Source of the DNA: Dipylidium caninum
Lineage: Eukaryota; Platyhelminthes; Cestoda; Cyclophyllidea; Dipylidiidae
DNA length: 64,000 nt
Direction of reading: 5' to 3'
Assembly (NCBI GenBank): GCA_017562135.1
Contig: QEYB01000629.1
Span: 930,001 to 994,000 of the forward strand
The stretch's first letter is position 1. Each line of letters begins with the position of its first letter. Shown here one piece after another: positions 40,332-54,100 of this stretch. The notes below the pieces were generated by a model that was not told where the DNA came from, did no database searches, and was given only the letters and a program-made list of their open reading frames with translations. Position numbers and translations under genes: made by a program.

Positions 40332-43300
40332 TCACTTCTTCACAATTTGAATGACATCGTGATGATTGACGATATGTCCGAGACCCACACGTTGGGGACT
40401 GAATTTCGCACTAGTCCCCTAAAAAAAACCACGTTAGCAAGTTGCAAAGCGGCCTTTATTTGGCGAGTATCTTAAAAAGTTAATGGCGAATACAAGTTGG
40501 CGACTATTCGCCTTGCTACTGACATATTTGTAGGTAAAGTAGGAACTAACCCAGACAAGAGCATATTTGAAATTGCTGGCCAGTAACCTGTGAATACAAT
40601 GGCACTAAATAGAAAAAAATGTACCTATCCAAGTAGTAGAAAAACGAATTATAAACCAAATATAAGAACAAAATTAAGCTCACAACGTGCTCTACGGTTG
40701 CGCCGTTGCGTAGGATAATGCCCTCTTGCAGATCAGGCTTTCCTAGGAAACGCCGAAGCATGAGACAGTTTTCAATACCATGATCCCGCAGGCCACTGTT
40801 TACCAAACTTACTTCCCTGCTTCTTAGTGTAAATTTGAATGAGGTCCAAATGTTCCCACAGCACCTCAAGCAGGTAGTCAAGATTGAGATTCAGGTTACA
40901 GCTATATCGCGAGGTGATTCCAGGACGGGTGCGAACACACTTACCTTATTACTACAGAGTGGGGTTCGCGAGCAAGTTTATCAACCTCCTCGAGGGATAT
41001 TTGGTCAATTTTGTTATATACCTTCAAAGGAAAGAGAGGGAGAGATTGGACTAGAAGCGTATAATGTGTAGTCCAGTTGTTATTCAGTGGCTAGTGGAGC
41101 ATTTTCACTTGCTTTTATGAACTACCGCAAGTAGGTTTAAAGGATAACATGATAATGGATATCATCAAAAACAATCATTATTCGGTCTAGCAAACAATGA
41201 CTGGCGATGACGCGTGTACAAACTGCTCATACTGTCGCCTCTTTCCCGATTCTAAGTTAGAACAATCATAATAGACTAGGGGAAACTAAACGAAGGGTAA
41301 AAGAGAAGGTAATGCTCCAAAACAAACCTAAGATGAAAGAAGAATATACGAAGACAACTGCGTTTGCTATGGTCTGATTGTGTCAACTCAACTACACCTT
41401 GCCTTGGGTCAAAAAATTCTTCAATACGCCTCTCAATACAATTCGAAAATCGACCTACTGGTAGTTGGGAGATCTACTTAGGAATATATTTAAAATAAAA
41501 AGACGGAAAATAGATTCAAATAACTGGGTTCATACTAAATTGACCATATCACGAAAACAAAAGAAAAAAAATCAAGCTAATAAAAAGGGACGATTCTATA
41601 ATTCCCCTATTGAAAAGGGGACAACTTACGTAAACACATTTCAGATAAACTCGGTTACCAACAATCACGTCAATCAACTGGTCTTGGGTGATGTCCTCAC
41701 GAATGACGACTTCAGCGTTGAATATTTCTTTCAAGGTTAAGGAATGCTATTGAAAACGAGGTGTGAATAAACAGTTAGATAAGTAAGTATGTGATATGAA
41801 AAGGTTACTATACTCGTGCAGAACCATCTGCACCATCTTCTCGTTGACGTGAGTAAGAGGGCACATGGAGTTTATTTGCATCCCTCCAGATTTCTTTTGC
41901 TATAAGGGAAAAAGACTTTTGCAACTGTCATCTTCAAGAATTCATTTTCGACTAGTGCAATTTTCTGTCTTCAACCGATCTATTTTCCGAGCAACAGGGG
42001 AAAAGAAAATCCAAAGCGCGTCAAAACATCATCAACGCCGTTAAATTGGCTAAAATTAACTAATATGGCATGTCTGCCCTCGCAATTCTCATTTAATATC
42101 ATATAAAAAATTTTTTTATTTGCCCTTCTTCTCCCTCGGGTATCACCTACGCATATGGTTTAAGCCAAATATACAAAACGTCCCCTGCCGACTTTGCATG
42201 GTTTATCGACTCGCATTTTTACAACACCATCGTGAAAAAAATGGCTATAGGGAGCAATAAAGCACCCTTACTGATGAGAATAGTGATACTGCTTGTAGGG
42301 AACATTGATTTATGCAAATTTTTCGCATCCCAAACCATGCAAACTCCCAGTACGGACTAACTTGCCGACATGGCGTATCGCGAAAGAATGTTCCCACTTA
42401 GTCCCGCATCCACACAAAATAAGAGATCACGCCTCATGATGACAGTCATTAGGGAATGTCACTTACACAAAATATAAGGTGTTCCAATAAAAATGATTCA
42501 ATTAACATACACTACTTTACATAAGTCAAAAGTATTAATGAAATTTCGAAAGAGCAATAAGGGAATATATGGGAGGAGTAAAATTATTTTTAAAATCTTT
42601 TCCAGCGCAGTACGAAGCATACACGAAAAAAGCAGCACACCTTCAAATAGACATTGGGTTTCCGTTGGTTCAAGCGAATTCCAACATTCTCCAATTCCTT
42701 TTCAAGGAGCTGGCTGAAACAAAGAATAATTGCAGTTTTATAAGGTTGACGTACAAAGTTTGTAAATATTCATATTAAAAGTTACAGAAAAACAACCATC
42801 AAAAGTGATAATAGTGGTTATATTATTTACTTTCGTAAGGTTCGTAGGAAAAATTGCGATAAAAGGATGGCTAACAGTATCTCGTTAAATAAATTAAAGA
42901 TAAGGCATTATAATCAAACTAATCAAATTGAAAGCGTCAGATAATTTAAAGAAGTAAGATCTAGAAAATTAGCCGGACAAAAACTTGTATCGTAATCCCC
43001 ATCCAACAAGTTTTATAGACAAAACATTCGGATTTGACCCGAAAAGAGCACAAATTTAAGAAATTTCCCAATAGCCGGTACGGTATTTTAACTGACTGAA
43101 CAATTGAAAGTTGGTAAAAGCTTTAGATAATAAAGAAGTAATTATATAAAACCATTTCTAGCAACGCCAAGAAAAACAACAAACAGGCGAATAAAACGTG
43201 GCAATGGGAATGACAATTGCAAATCACACAGTTGATTAAGAACCGAGTTTTAGTAGTGTTATAAAAAAGGCCACCCCTACTTTATGAAAGAATGTTCATA

Positions 43301-44124
43301 GTAGGAAGTCGTATTACTATCGAGAAAATATTCACTGCTTTTACACAATTTACTCTGCCAAAACCATCAAGTTTAGTAAACCATAGGAATATTCTCAAAT
43401 TGCCAACCAAAGAGGGCTATAAAGAGGGTAAAACTGATCTTGACACAGTATTTACTAATAGCTGTGTTAAAAAGTAATGATTAACTAGGATGGAAAGTCT
43501 CTAAGACCCAATGGCACACATTTTGCGGTAACACGTAAACTCAAGCGTCTGGTAGAGCAAAGAGCTGACAAATGAGCCACGCCTTTATGCTTGAAATAGG
43601 GAAAAAATGCAAAGTAGTTTACCGTTGAATCATAGGTTTAGTGGCATCAATCATCATAAGCACCAGATCTGCGGTCCTGGCCACCGCAATAACCTGACGG
43701 CCACGGCCTTTGCCTTGAGAGGCGCCTTCAATGATACCAGGAAGGTCGAGTAACTGCAATTTTGCACCTTCATACTACAAACGCTTATTACAAGCAAATG
43801 ACAAATCCCAACCTCGACAATGCCGGGAACGCAAGTTAATGTTGTGAATTCATATGAGGCACATGCACTGTTGGCAGATGTGAGAGAGTTAAGTAGAGTA
43901 GACTTTCCCACGGAAGGAAAACCAATTAGAGCAATTCGGGCGTCACCAGATTTGAGAACATCGAAACCTTCACTTTTTTGGGATTTATCAACGGGTTTCA
44001 ATAATTCCGCTCGATACTTAGCTAATTTAGCCTTTAGAAGACCCAAATGGTACTCTGTAGCTTTGTTCTTTTGGGTTCGAGCAATTTCACGCTCGATTTC
44101 AGAAATCTTCTCAAGGATGCCCAT
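40332..44124 (-). CDS. DRG2: Developmentally regulated GTP-binding protein 2 (DRG2)
   Basis: DRG2 is a cytosolic OBG/HflX-superfamily GTPase linked to ribosomes and stabilised by its partner RWDD1 (DFRP2). Exons on the minus strand: 44124-43813, 43774-43623, 42713-42641, 41899-41809, 41727-41630, 41021-40945, 40901-40813, 40742-40684, 40604-40551, 40418-40332. They sum to 1092 nt with every phase matching, giving 363 aa against 364 in human DRG2. The N-terminus [11 protein letters not shown] and the helix [19 protein letters not shown] are near-identical to the family. G1 is GFPSVGKST in exon 1, G3 is DLPGIIEGA in exon 2, and G4 is [12 protein letters not shown] at 41021-40945. The TGS domain lies in exons 7-10 and ends DVIQIVKK. 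Intron 1 is only 38 nt. The gene is convergent with the kinesin, with about 590 nt between stop codons. Confidence 0.97.
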
Positions 44125-47100
44125 TCCACATTCGCACTAAAATATACTAAAAAATCCAAGAAGTATTCTTTAAAACGAGCCACCCATTAAGTAAAAAAAA
44201 TTAACGCGTGACGGACATAATGAGAAATGTACTGAAAAAGTGCCGAGAATCCAAGAACCCATACAGGCAACTCAGTCTGCTAGAATGATAACTCACCAAG
44301 CGAAAATATGGAAACAGACAGATCGCACAGGTATAATCTCCCAATTGACATAAGACATTAGCTTGCCATTGTAGCGATCGTTGTGACGCTATCCAAAGAA
44401 AAATTCTTCATATTTTTTGTTAGATATTTGGTGAAACTGCACACTCTGAGGAGACCGAGGAGGGCTCAACAAGTTGTATCTCCCATTGTGAGCCATGTAC
44501 GTAGGATAGGTCACGAATAAATACGACGCCATCCTTTAACGAAATCTCAAAAGGTGTGTGAGATCACACTGGCAACGGTTCGTTTGAGTATAAGGATTTT
44601 TCGAAATCCTAATCGTAAGCGCTGCAGTCGTATGATCCTGGTTCCATTAAATAACTGATAAATAAGTTGTTACGGGTATTTCTATAGTGCTTACTGAACA
44701 ATCAGAACTAACGACTGTACAAAATCCTTTTTTGTTTACTGTTTTTTCTCAGATCCGAGTAGCAATTCCTACTTTCGCCTCCATCATGCATCGTGGTATA
44801 TTATTAAATCTTGGCTTTCTTGGAAATTAACCCCTCCACGCACGAATAAGACTCAACTGAGAAATTATGCATCAGCGCTTGATAACAATAAGTAGCAGAC
44901 TCTCGAACCTCTAAGTACAACATCATGGACATACATTTTGCCTGGTAGAGTTGTTAAATGTTACTTTTACAGATAGAAATTTTTGATGGTAATGCTGGGT
45001 GCCTGACGCTAATATTGAGTTGTCGTATAGGCTATATGGAACTCCCTTGCAAAGAACAAGAATGTACAGATCGCCGTGCATGAATTTGAATAAGCTTTTG
45101 GAGGGGGGTTTTGAAATTGCATTCAAAATTCCTAGAGGACTGGTTTTTAGCATTGTGATTGAATGATTTTTGGGTTTAGAGCTTTTAAGCGTTCTCTCAC
45201 TGTCCGCTCAAGTTAAATACGCACCCGTAAACGCGACAATAATATGTTCATATACACCCTTTTTCATCTCCCCATACTGTTAAAGTAAACAATTCAACGT
45301 TAGTACTTTTCATATGGTTCCTCAGTAACCTTCTAAATTTGGATACCGAATTTGTACGACGACGCGCAAATGCCATAACTACCAATAGAGATAGACGTGG
45401 CATTTGGAATTTTCCTCATTCCTCTCTGATATTCCTCAAAAGTTAAGGCTTAGTATAAGGGAGGCAAATGGGGAGACACGCATCTATTCAATGGGATCAG
45501 CTTCGCTTCCGGTCGTCATCAGGTAACTTGTTACAGACAGAAAAAATTCTTAAAGCAACCGCCTATGCAGTTTCTCGAATGTAGACGTGTGGAATTAGTC
45601 AGGTGGCTTGGGATTTCTCGATTTATTTGGGCACATGGCAACCCACGGCGGGCTAAATATGTTCATCATAGTCGGCACCGTGCAGGATATGACCCGAGCA
45701 TTATTTTAGGACGTTACATTGCAACCTTCGTCCACTAAGTTTTGATGTGGTGGCTAAAAGATACAGTTTCCTCTTTTCCACAACTTGTCTCCAACCGTAA
45801 AGTTTATTGTGACAAGAGCTTTATTTTCACAGCTCGTAGGACTAATCCCTGGATTTTCCCCTATATTTAAGTCTTACTCTTTTCTGCAGAAGTGGTACTT
45901 ACGTTATATTTAATTAGTATGCTGGTTCTTCGTCGAATACACTAGAAATGCCGTGTATTCTAGTTGAAGTGTATAGTGAATACACCCACCCGCCTCACGT
46001 AAAAGGGTTCCAATGAATGTGATTTTTGGCCTTGGGGAAAGAGGAGAATGAGGAGGTCACCCGAATTACCTGTGCAGTGATACGCGTGAAATGGGGAGAG
46101 GTCGAAATAAAAATTAGTTCTTTCATAAGGATTACCTTAGAAGACGTGTAGAAGGGATTGACTACTGGCAATACGTGCTTAAGTGTCACAATTGACGAAT
46201 GAACTTGCCATTGATGACATCGACTTAGTAAGATATCGCGTGCTCTATTCTACTATACGGTGCAACCTACAAATCACGGTGAATAAATGTGTTGCTGTTT
46301 TGCTACCGCTTGTCTTTCTTTCGTATCTAATCAACCCTGGCGGTATAACTACGCTGTTATATCTATTCTTCAGTGAGCTCAGGATATTATGGAACGGATT
46401 GTCTGCCAATTGGTAACTAGTCTTGGATGCACGCTTCATCTGCCCTCGCTCAAAGAGAGATTGCAAAAACAAGGCGATAAAAGTAATTTTCTCAGCATGT
46501 TCAGGCTGCCTTCCTAGTTTCCAAGGCGGTAAATCTCCCATTAGGTTGTAATTTATTTATGCAGTTGTCCCCATGTTACAGATGGCCCCACTAAACTTAG
46601 CTACAATTGTGAAAATGAGAGAAAAGTCTGCAATAATACAATGCATCGGTTTTCGCTCGCATACATTTTGGGCGAGCCCAGCAACGGTGATGGTTATGAT
46701 TATGTCAAAACCACTTAATTTTATCATGGGCTAAAACGATTACGCACATGTTATACGCTATCACCCCTGTGTCTTTTACACTCTAACACTGTTGCACGCA
46801 ACAGTCTTCAAGGCAATATGAAATCGAGATTCTGTCAGTTGAAGAAGAATGAAAACAGGGTTGAAAGCAACTGTCATTTTTGGCAGCCAACATAGGAGAC
46901 GTAAATAGTACAGGAGGAGGTCCTAACTTTGAAGAAAGAAAGGCCTAAAACTGGTTCCAGTCGCATATTCGTGTACATTATTGGTGTAAATGGAATATTT
47001 TTTTGAAGTCACTTAATATCTCATCGTGTCTTCGGCCTCAAATAACAGCCATATGATAATGTTAACAACGCCAATCATCGCTTATTTGGACTAAATAGAT

Positions 47101-50100
47101 TAAATAGATGATGGTCATGTTAAGCAAAGTACTAGCCAAAAACTGACTTTGGGTCATAATCTGTTGTAACAATAGGGATGATATGACGTGCCAAGTACCC
47201 GACCACTTTTAAGCTACAAAGATTGACGAGACTTCAACAGTTGATTGGTTACTATCCCTCATCCTAGTGGTTCCTGAATGTGATTGGCTAGTTGACGCTG
47301 TATGTACCTGATTGGCTACAGGTCTGGGTAATCCGAGGTTACCGGTTAGATCTCTCCCCTAACATTTGAACACACCACGAGTATACCTGAAAATATAGTA
47401 CCTCACTCTGTTTATGGCCCACCTCCACCCCTTAAGCTTGTAATTGGCATCCGCGAATGTGCGCCATAGCTTCGAGATACGTTTTCACACTGTTTGTGCA
47501 TATTATTAAATATTTTCTCATCGAAGGATCAAATGCGTAACATGACTGTTATTCTAGTTTTCAAAACTTTTCTTTTCCCATAAAAGGAATTGTTGGTCTA
47601 TACAAACACATGGCTGTAAGAGGAAGCGGTTGGAATATTTCACCCATCATATGACACTGATACCTTCCATTTATTTGCCTGACTAATATTTATCGAATTA
47701 AATTCCAGTTGACGCACCTTAAATGTATTGAAAAATGTCTCAGGCAAATGGAATATTTCGTCAACTGCTCGGATGAAATGCGTGGAATATTTGAAAATTG
47801 CCTGTCCTTGAGAAAATGTTGACGAAAGATAAGGAGTAAAACTATTTTTAGTGAGCTCATTACTCAGGCCTTTAATAATACTCATGCATAAAGTCAATTT
47901 ATTATAATGCAGCAAATTAAAACTCAAGAAGGTTGCAAAACCGGGAAACTGAACTGCCTCTTGGATAAAATGCCATTGTTGCGTTAATCAGGGCTTAACT
48001 TAAGTATTTTCTATTTAATTCAGGAGAAAACCTTAATTGGCTCTTGGTGGCACTTCGCGGCTACGTTCACAATTGTCACCCACAAACAGTGAGTAATTTA
48101 GTCAATCAGAGTTGTTTCCTTGCTTCATTGGCGTCATGACCTAATAAGTATTCGGGTGGAGGCGGATCAGAACCGTTATTTTTGTGGATGGGACTTGCTT
48201 CGCACTGCCACCAGGTATTTCCTAAAGTCTTAATATACTATGCCACCATGGGAGGGAATTTATTAGTGATGTGCAGGTTTTGAAGCTATGGCTATGAGCG
48301 AAGGGCCACACCGTTAGAGGGAATGCGCAAACAAGGAGACATATTTCGCCTGTTATAACTAGCCTTCCAAGTTCAAAAATGCCAAGGCATTGGCAGTTAC
48401 AACGGTCTGAGGTACAAATTCCCCACTGCTTCTTGAATTTCTCAAGCATGTGGCGAAACCAATTTTCGGGGTAAATAGTGGAGTTAAGGTGGGAAAGGGC
48501 TACACTTGCCCTTGAGAACGGTGTGGGGTGCTTTAAATAGAGGGAACATGCGGATCAAACAGCTAGTTTAGCTTGACTTTTTCGAACAGACCTAACACTA
48601 GTTGGCCAAGTCAGTCTGACGAGTGTGGCATTTTATAATGTCCGCATAGTAGACGTTTGTACACATAAATGATCACAGAAAAGTAAGTTCGAAATATGCT
48701 GTTGTTTGGATGATTTGGCCAAAAGTTGCTCTCGGAGTTGAATAAAAATGACACCCTTCACGACATTTAATAATCTCTCTTGTTTCGAGCGGCGTCAAAG
48801 GCACTTCTTTCAATTTTCACTCGTCTATTGTTAAGAATCTATTCTTAGAGCTCCAAAAGACACCTTCCCTTAAATTCGGAATGGATGAGACACGTTGGAA
48901 TGTGGACAAGTGCGTGGGGACTGGTGTGGCCTCGTGGGCAGACGAAGGGACAGATAAAACGGCGAGTAGGGGTAGTCGCCACGTTGATGAAAGCGCACTT
49001 CTAAAAGACTACCAGAATAAGGAATGGTGCGAGGTCACACCATCAGGAAATGGTGAACGATTTAGTAGGCCAATTCACTTGTACGATTCGGTAATTTACA
49101 TAAGGAATGTCATGGTCATCGCATATGCAAATAAAATGGGTGTACTGGAGTGTCTCAGATCCAGTCAGGTTAGCATGCATGTAGTTAAGGCGAAGTCGAC
49201 AGCGGGACATACCTTAGTTGAGAGGCCCACATATTTCCGATTCACAGTCACCGTTCTCCCAGGCACAGCTCCTGTCCCCTAGCAGAATGGGCCCTGCTCC
49301 ATCGGAGCCCGCTTAATGGATGTTCGCAGGGTGCTAGTGGAAGAATCCTCACTTTTTGGTGTAGCATTTGAATTTGGAACTTTGTGGAATTTCGTGCCTT
49401 CAATTTACACCCGCTGTGTTGGTCTTGCTAACGCCCTGGACAATTTAGCATAATGGTTAGGGGAGAGCCGAAAAAGAGGTTCTGCACTTGGAAACTCTTT
49501 AATAATCAACGTTTCTACTTAGTTTAACAGAACTGGAGCCTTACGGGGAGGCGGTGGGGATGAAATTCCCCAGACATCGTAGTCTGAGAACAATGAGATG
49601 CTGTCCAACCAAGTAGTATAGGCAAGCTATCAGCAGAGGAGAAGTAGACAAATGAATTTGTGAAAAGTGGCGGTAAGTAGAGTTTGTAAGTTTATTCAGC
49701 ACCTTTTAATTCCGTCTCCGGGTAACGATCGCCTTCTTGTTTGCTATTACTTTATGATCCCCTCATATGTTGCCTTGGAATATGAGGAAAAATGGACGGA
49801 TGGGACTCTACATAGCCACACAAATTCTTGGTTAACATCTTTGAAGAATTTGGGTTTTGTCTGGTCTCGTTAAGGAACAAACAACCCCGCGCGGGAGAGT
49901 GTTTGTGGTTGAACCCATCGCAGCAGTAGCACCCCTTCGGTTAATAAAGGTAAGAATTTGAGGAAGAATAAGCGAAGCTAGTCACTAAGTCGACGAAATA
50001 CTTTCGAGCACACTGCATCGTCATTGTTGCCGCCACACATTTGTCCTCAAAAGTCGGTAACGAAGGTTTTTATTGTCAACATAAAAAGGCCAGACAGTGA

Positions 50101-51026
50101 AGTTAGCACTTATAGCCCCCTTCAGAGGTTTTTTCTACCTTTTCTATCCACAATTTGTTATATCAACTCACTACTCGAAATAAAAGCGAAGCAATTTCCT
50201 TGCCGACTTTCACCCTTCACAGATGAGAAGGAACATAATTGTGGAGAACTGACCATTCAAAATATTCAGAAAATTCAAATCAGTTCGGGGCGGCACCCTC
50301 ACATGTTGTTTAAATGTCACAAAAGCTATCATGACTTCGAAAACGAACATGAAGATGACAGGCAAACTGATGGGCTCAAATACGATCACCTTCATTCGGC
50401 ACACACGGGAGAGATCGGTGAATAAGAAGCTAGTGGCTTGACGGTTGTTAAGCACATAGCGCTGGTCTCTACTGCACTTAAAGACTGACAATACGCTCAC
50501 ATTGAGGGATAGCAGGGTTTAGACAGAAGTTACTGACGAAATTGTCTATTGTTGAAAAAGTGCGCCAAGGAAAATGACTCTCTTGTAGAAATCAGTGTAA
50601 GTTCTATGAGATAGAGTGGGGCCAAGAGTGGGATTCCGCCGAGTAGAAATGATATCTAACTTAGTATAGTTTGATAGGGTGTCGTCAATGACTTCATCAG
50701 CGCAAAGAACAACAGAGAAATAAAGTGGAAATGAAGAAAGGAGCACTACGCCAGTCACTGCTCGTATCATTACACGTCCTCTGGAATAATGTTGGTAATC
50801 TCGAAAACCGAGAGGACTGACAGAACAAAGGCAGCCAGGCAGTGGCCTGGCCTTTTTACGGTTGACAACTCCAAATAAGGACGGATGAGGAGTCCGGAAG
50901 TACTAGATGGCATTAGATCGGTGCTGATCGTCACCTAAGTCGTGCGGACCGGTACTGGCGTGATATAAACCAGTCCTCTATGCAAATCTGCCAGATGGGC
51001 AAGAGACGCAAACGAGGTCTGAGTCG
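44125..51026. other. Intergenic stretch of about 6.9 kb without a supported gene
   Basis: Several open frames occur (46245-46541 on -, 48881-49282 on +, 50024-50425 on +). None shows a known domain or splice sites that connect them into a transcript. The 48881-49282 frame begins with a true ATG and encodes 133 residues, the best of them, but its composition is unremarkable. The DRG2 promoter should lie just after 44124. No RNA gene or repeat pair was recognised. Confidence 0.45.
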
Positions 51027-51032
51027 TTTATT
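51027..51032 (-). terminator. Polyadenylation signal of the CAS-like scaffold gene
   Basis: AATAAA on the minus strand, about 170 nt downstream of the stop codon at 51199-51201 of the scaffold gene. The spacing suits a short 3' UTR. Cleavage would fall a little below position 51020. Confidence 0.5.
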
Positions 51033-51198
51033 TACAACAACATATATCTGTACAGAGCTCTTCCCCGCGAGGAGAAGCGGGGGAGGATGTGGGGAATCGA
51101 ATTAGAAAAAATAGGTACTCAACTGATTCACAAGCACACGAACAGGCAGACACTTCTCACGGACGGCTGAAGGATGTCAGACGGAATGGCCTCGTTTG

Positions 51199-54100
51199 CT
51201 AGCGTTCTACAGAACCGACGCTGTTTCGAAGGGCGGAAGAGTTGACAACCGTTTGTCGAAGACCGTCTGTAGTTGCCATAACATCTTGAACAGCACCGAC
51301 TAAGCGTTCCATCTCCGGACCCAACACCACCACCGGTTTCGACGCCAATGTGGTGGCGGTGGTGGGCAAATTTAGGCTTGGTGAGGTCAGACAGCCGGCC
51401 ACATCCTTTGTCTGTGCTATTAGACCCTTTAATGCCTCACATACTGCATTTCCAGACGCTTCGAGGCCATTTCTCAATTCTTCTATGTCAGCAGCAGAGT
51501 TTGCAATCTCAGAAGCAGGCAGATTCTGCAGGGCTGTTGAGAGGTTAGCCGCGAGGCTAACCAGTTGACTTGAGCATCGCAGGAGGAATTTTGCATTTGC
51601 GATCAGAACGCCAGCTGTTGGCAGTTGGTAGCCTCTCACATTTCGCGATTCTTGTATCCTGGATTGAAGACAACCAAGAAATTCTTCAGCTGTTCCACGA
51701 ACTAGGATGCTGTGGGATTGAAATTGCGCAGCATAGACGTGTAGGAGGCCAGCCAGATCAGTGGGGTCGTTGGAATCCAGGCTAGTTGTCGCACTATCTT
51801 CCCGATCACTGACAGAAAGGGACCCAAAGTAGTCCTCCATCTGCCCACCACGCTTGGATTGCTCACTGTCACTACAATCAAACCAGTTCAATTGCACACT
51901 ATTGACAATGGCTTGGACAGACATCGAAATTTGTTCCAGGGACGACATCATTAGTCTGAAGCCATTCTCGGGGTTGGACTGCTTAATCAGCTGAAAAGCC
52001 TGCGCGAGGCGTCCCTCACGTTCCCTGGTAATCTTTAATCTCTCTTCTTGGATAAAATTGTTTGAACTCAGGTCAGTACACTTGAATTCACCGCACAGAC
52101 GTTCCAAATGAGACAATTCTGCTATCAGTCCCTGCTCGAAATTACGCATCTTCTGCAACAGAGCCTGTGCAGATCCGCCTCTTTCAAACCGCTGCGTTGC
52201 GGCTAGTGCTTCGTCAATCAACATTTCTATTCGCGAGTGGGTCTGCTGCCAACTGGAAAGGGATGTGACAGGTCGGGAATTCCTAGAGGAAAATGGCGCC
52301 GAGGAGGACCTCGTCAGCTTACAAGCATGTGGAATTGTCAAGAGATTAGGAAGCGTTCCGTTTCCCATATCCACAGGAGAACTCGGTGCATTTTGTAAGT
52401 TCGAGTTGGTTTCCGAATGGCTTCGATGTCCAGACCAGGTTGCTTGTCGATGAAGTGGAGTCGAGTTTTCCCCATCCCCTGTACTCACGGCGGTGGAAAT
52501 AGAATCTCCAGAACGACTACTCACATCCGTGTCAGAAGGCGCAGGATCTACGAAACGCACCGAATGCTTGCCTGTTTGGGCAACTGAGCTGTGAGCAGGC
52601 CTCTTCACTGATCGTCGTGGAATGCTGTCGGAAGTTTTGTAAACCTGAAGATATACGTAAATTCTCATTTACAATTCTAAGTAAATTAACTAGGCGGTGC
52701 GCGACCGCCTTTTAGTTCATTTTTGCTGTCAAACTTCACATAACAGGTGGATTTGAACTTAGAAATATAAATAAAACTCTCTTCGATCCACCCAACTTAA
52801 CGACACGGGTAGAACCGCAGTTTAGAGTTCGAAGAAGACAAATTAATTAGAGTTGTCAGTCGAGTGATCAACTTTTAGATGTACAGAGCAGCGAAATGGC
52901 AGCCTTGTCAGGGCTCGGCTTCGCCACGTGGGATCTGTTAGTGAAGTTTTTCGGGGCTTGGATGCAGCCTTCTCCCCTTCCCTCATCGTGCAGTATTTTT
53001 CACCTGGCTGAAATAAGGATCCTACTTGACATTAGAACCGCGACGGAGGCAGGTTGTTTGTTGCTACACAGAGTAAGTGCCAAGTCTCGCAGAGAAGAAG
53101 ACTTATGTCAGAAGCCGCTCTATTCACCAATGGCATAATGGGAAAACACCTCGTACTACGAAAGAAAACTTTCCAACGTAGTCGTAGAATGTGGCAACAA
53201 ACAATTCCGCGCGTTGCCAATCGCGAAGTCAAAACATCAGACTGCATTATGCCGGTGGAGTAGGCAGTCTTACACATCCGCGCCGAGCGGTCTTTGCGAG
53301 AAAAGAATGCCGGACTGCTATAATCTCATCCACGATTTGTGAGCACCTCATAAGTAAGATTGCTACTGAGGCGTTTGCAGACGTCAACAGTGCCTATTGT
53401 CAAAGGGAAGAGTGCGAGATTTTTCGAGACGGAACTAATTAAATGTACCTTAAGAGAAACTCTTAAGTCCTAAGCCGACTGCCAGAATACATGCCGCTTT
53501 GGTTGTTACAATGGCAAATTGTGCGGGAAAACATGTCTGAGCCTTGCCTTTTCCCCAAATTAGGTTATTACGATGGAAGAACAAATGAAATTTACTCCCA
53601 AACATGTACAATAACAGGAGGAGGCACTCTCTTCAGTTCACTTCAAAAAATACTCCTCAACACTCGTTTTAGAAGGGAAGTGTTAAAGAATAACTTTTAT
53701 TTCACTCCTCAATTAGTTAATCCAGTTGTTTCTGTGCCACAATTTCCTTCAATCGCTTTCTCTTCTCACGATCTCACAGCCAACTGTATGTTTTACTTCC
53801 GTGTCAAATTTACTAATTCCGTTTGGCTAACTCAGGTTTCCTTCGCGGGCCTCCTTCCAGTTAATTGTCTCAAAGCTCGTCCTCTAAAATGGTCCCACCT
53901 TCGCTGACTTTTGGCTCAACTGACGGAAATTATACAATACGCGTTTTGATCTCACACGTGTGCTTGTCAGAGAGTCACTCCGTTTTCATTCTACTATACT
54001 CCCATTCCATGGAGTTTTTAATAGCAGTCAGTTGGTCTACACTGTTATGCAAGGACGCTGTGAAAAAGCCAGTCACGGAGCCGAATCATCAATGTTATCA

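Noticed and set aside
42569..42778. Plus-strand frame over DRG2 exon 3
   Set aside because: It is the antisense shadow of the minus-strand exon 42713-42641, which matches DRG2 ([15 protein letters not shown]).
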